Assembly: GCA_016125255.1 (NCBI GenBank)
Contig: WGMD01000002.1
Location: 558,001 to 622,000, forward strand
Direction of reading: 5' to 3'
DNA length: 64,000 nt
From: Planctomycetota bacterium
Lineage (GTDB): Bacteria; Planctomycetota; Phycisphaerae; Phycisphaerales; Zrk34
Shown here: positions 63,553 to 64,000 of the stretch, piece after piece
How the letters are laid out: every line of letters begins with the position of its first letter
Position numbering within the stretch: position 1 is the first letter of the stretch
Notes under the pieces: generated by a model
Database searches by the model: none
The model's input: only the letters and a program-made list of their open reading frames with translations
What the model was told of the DNA's origin: nothing
Made by a program: the position numbers and the translations under genes

Positions 63553-64000
63553 TCGAGCCAGTTGCCGGTGGGGACGGATGCGGGTTGCGGGTATTCGTTG
63601 CCGCAGCACCAGTCGATGGAGTAAATCCCGTCGGCGACATAGCGATGAAAGCTCGACCAGAACCAGTCCTTGGGACATGCGACCAGACCGTGCTTGACGG
63701 GGTTGTAGTGGATGTACTCGACATGCGCTCGCAGGTCGTCTTCGTCGCGGATGGTGTGTTCGTAGAAACGGGGTTGCCAGACACCGCGATAGTGATGACG
63801 CTGCTGGCCCGGTGATACCGATCGCTCGGCGCCGCCGGATCGGAGCCAGTGATGAGTGAATGCGCCTTTGATGTGACGCCAACGTGTCGAATAATCCGCG
63901 TCACCATCGGGCAAGGTCCAGAGCGTATGCAGATGATCCGGGAGCAGCACGAACGCCAAAACATCGAACGGCCGCGTTTGACGCGCCTCCGTGATGCAGC
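63549..64000 (-). CDS. REP-associated tyrosine transposase (RAYT), 5' truncated by window edge
   Basis: The 150 C-terminal residues of a Y1/HUH-superfamily transposase (Y1_Tnp, IS200/IS605-related). The frame is open to the window end; the first visible residues read CITEARQTRPFDVLAFVLLP. The HUH metal motif is PDHLHTLW (H-x-H). The nucleophile region reads HVEYIHYNPVKHGLV, a RAYT hallmark, and the protein ends VPTGNWLE. RAYTs are single-copy, host-domesticated transposases that bind and cut REP hairpins headed by GTAG or GGAG. The TAG stop is part of such a hairpin. Confidence 0.95.
   Translation of the reverse strand, partial: CITEARQTRPFDVLAFVLLPDHLHTLWTLPDGDADYSTRWRHIKGAFTHHWLRSGGAERSVSPGQQRHHYRGVWQPRFYEHTIRDEDDLRAHVEYIHYNPVKHGLVACPKDWFWSSFHRYVADGIYSIDWCCGNEYPQPASVPTGNWLE

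Overview
The window is GC-rich, gene-dense bacterial DNA that looks like a planctomycete, most likely class Phycisphaerae. The case rests on a combination of traits, not on one marker: exosortase-type C-terminal sorting tails (PEP-CTERM and a VPxPA variant), single-gene pseudopilins with an H-X9-DG-like tail, an ECF sigma factor coupled to a FecR/LamG membrane protein, and very large MoxR-DUF58-vWA gene clusters. No rRNA, tRNA or CRISPR array was seen.

Layout. 0-12 kb is mostly housekeeping and assorted genes: the start of a class II fructose-bisphosphate aldolase, a secreted repeat protein, a sugar isomerase-like TIM barrel, CorA, RuvC, an SGNH-like membrane protein without its nucleophile, a family 4 glycosyltransferase, NadD with no normal start codon, and a PAS/GAF protein with a degenerate GGDEF domain. 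12-39 kb is one almost gapless leftward run of 15 genes holding two paralogous sets of MoxR ATPase, DUF58, BatA-like, vWA and DUF4175-like proteins, plus a DUF4159 protein, an alpha/alpha-toroid repeat protein and secreted proteins. Many junctions are ATGA or TGATG overlaps, so it is probably one or two long operons. By analogy with MoxR/Bat systems, the ATPases may remodel vWA proteins at the membrane or in the periplasm; the substrate is unknown.

39-45 kb carries surface and secreted proteins: a pseudopilin, two sorting-tail proteins (one behind a sigma-54-like promoter), a YVTN beta-propeller and a CAP-domain protein. 45-50 kb has a decayed tyrosine recombinase end, an isolated ATP synthase beta gene with its terminator, a PLDc_N miniprotein, a UbiA-like membrane protein and a glycosyltransferase. 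50-53 kb is an MMPL/RND transporter. 53.5-57.7 kb is a leftward regulatory/surface unit: ECF sigma, FecR-LamG, a protein of four 49-residue repeats with a sorting tail, a pseudopilin and a secreted protein. 58-61.5 kb has a double M16 peptidase and a response regulator. 61.5-64 kb holds two small proteins, an AT-richer zinc-ribbon protein, and a REP-associated tyrosine transposase (RAYT) cut by the window edge.

The most unusual feature is intergenic. At least eight spacers hold palindromes made of two facing arms with short internal repeats. One pair of GTAG-headed hairpins begins exactly at the RAYT stop codon, as expected for the REP elements of such a transposase. The others are of different sequence but similar architecture.
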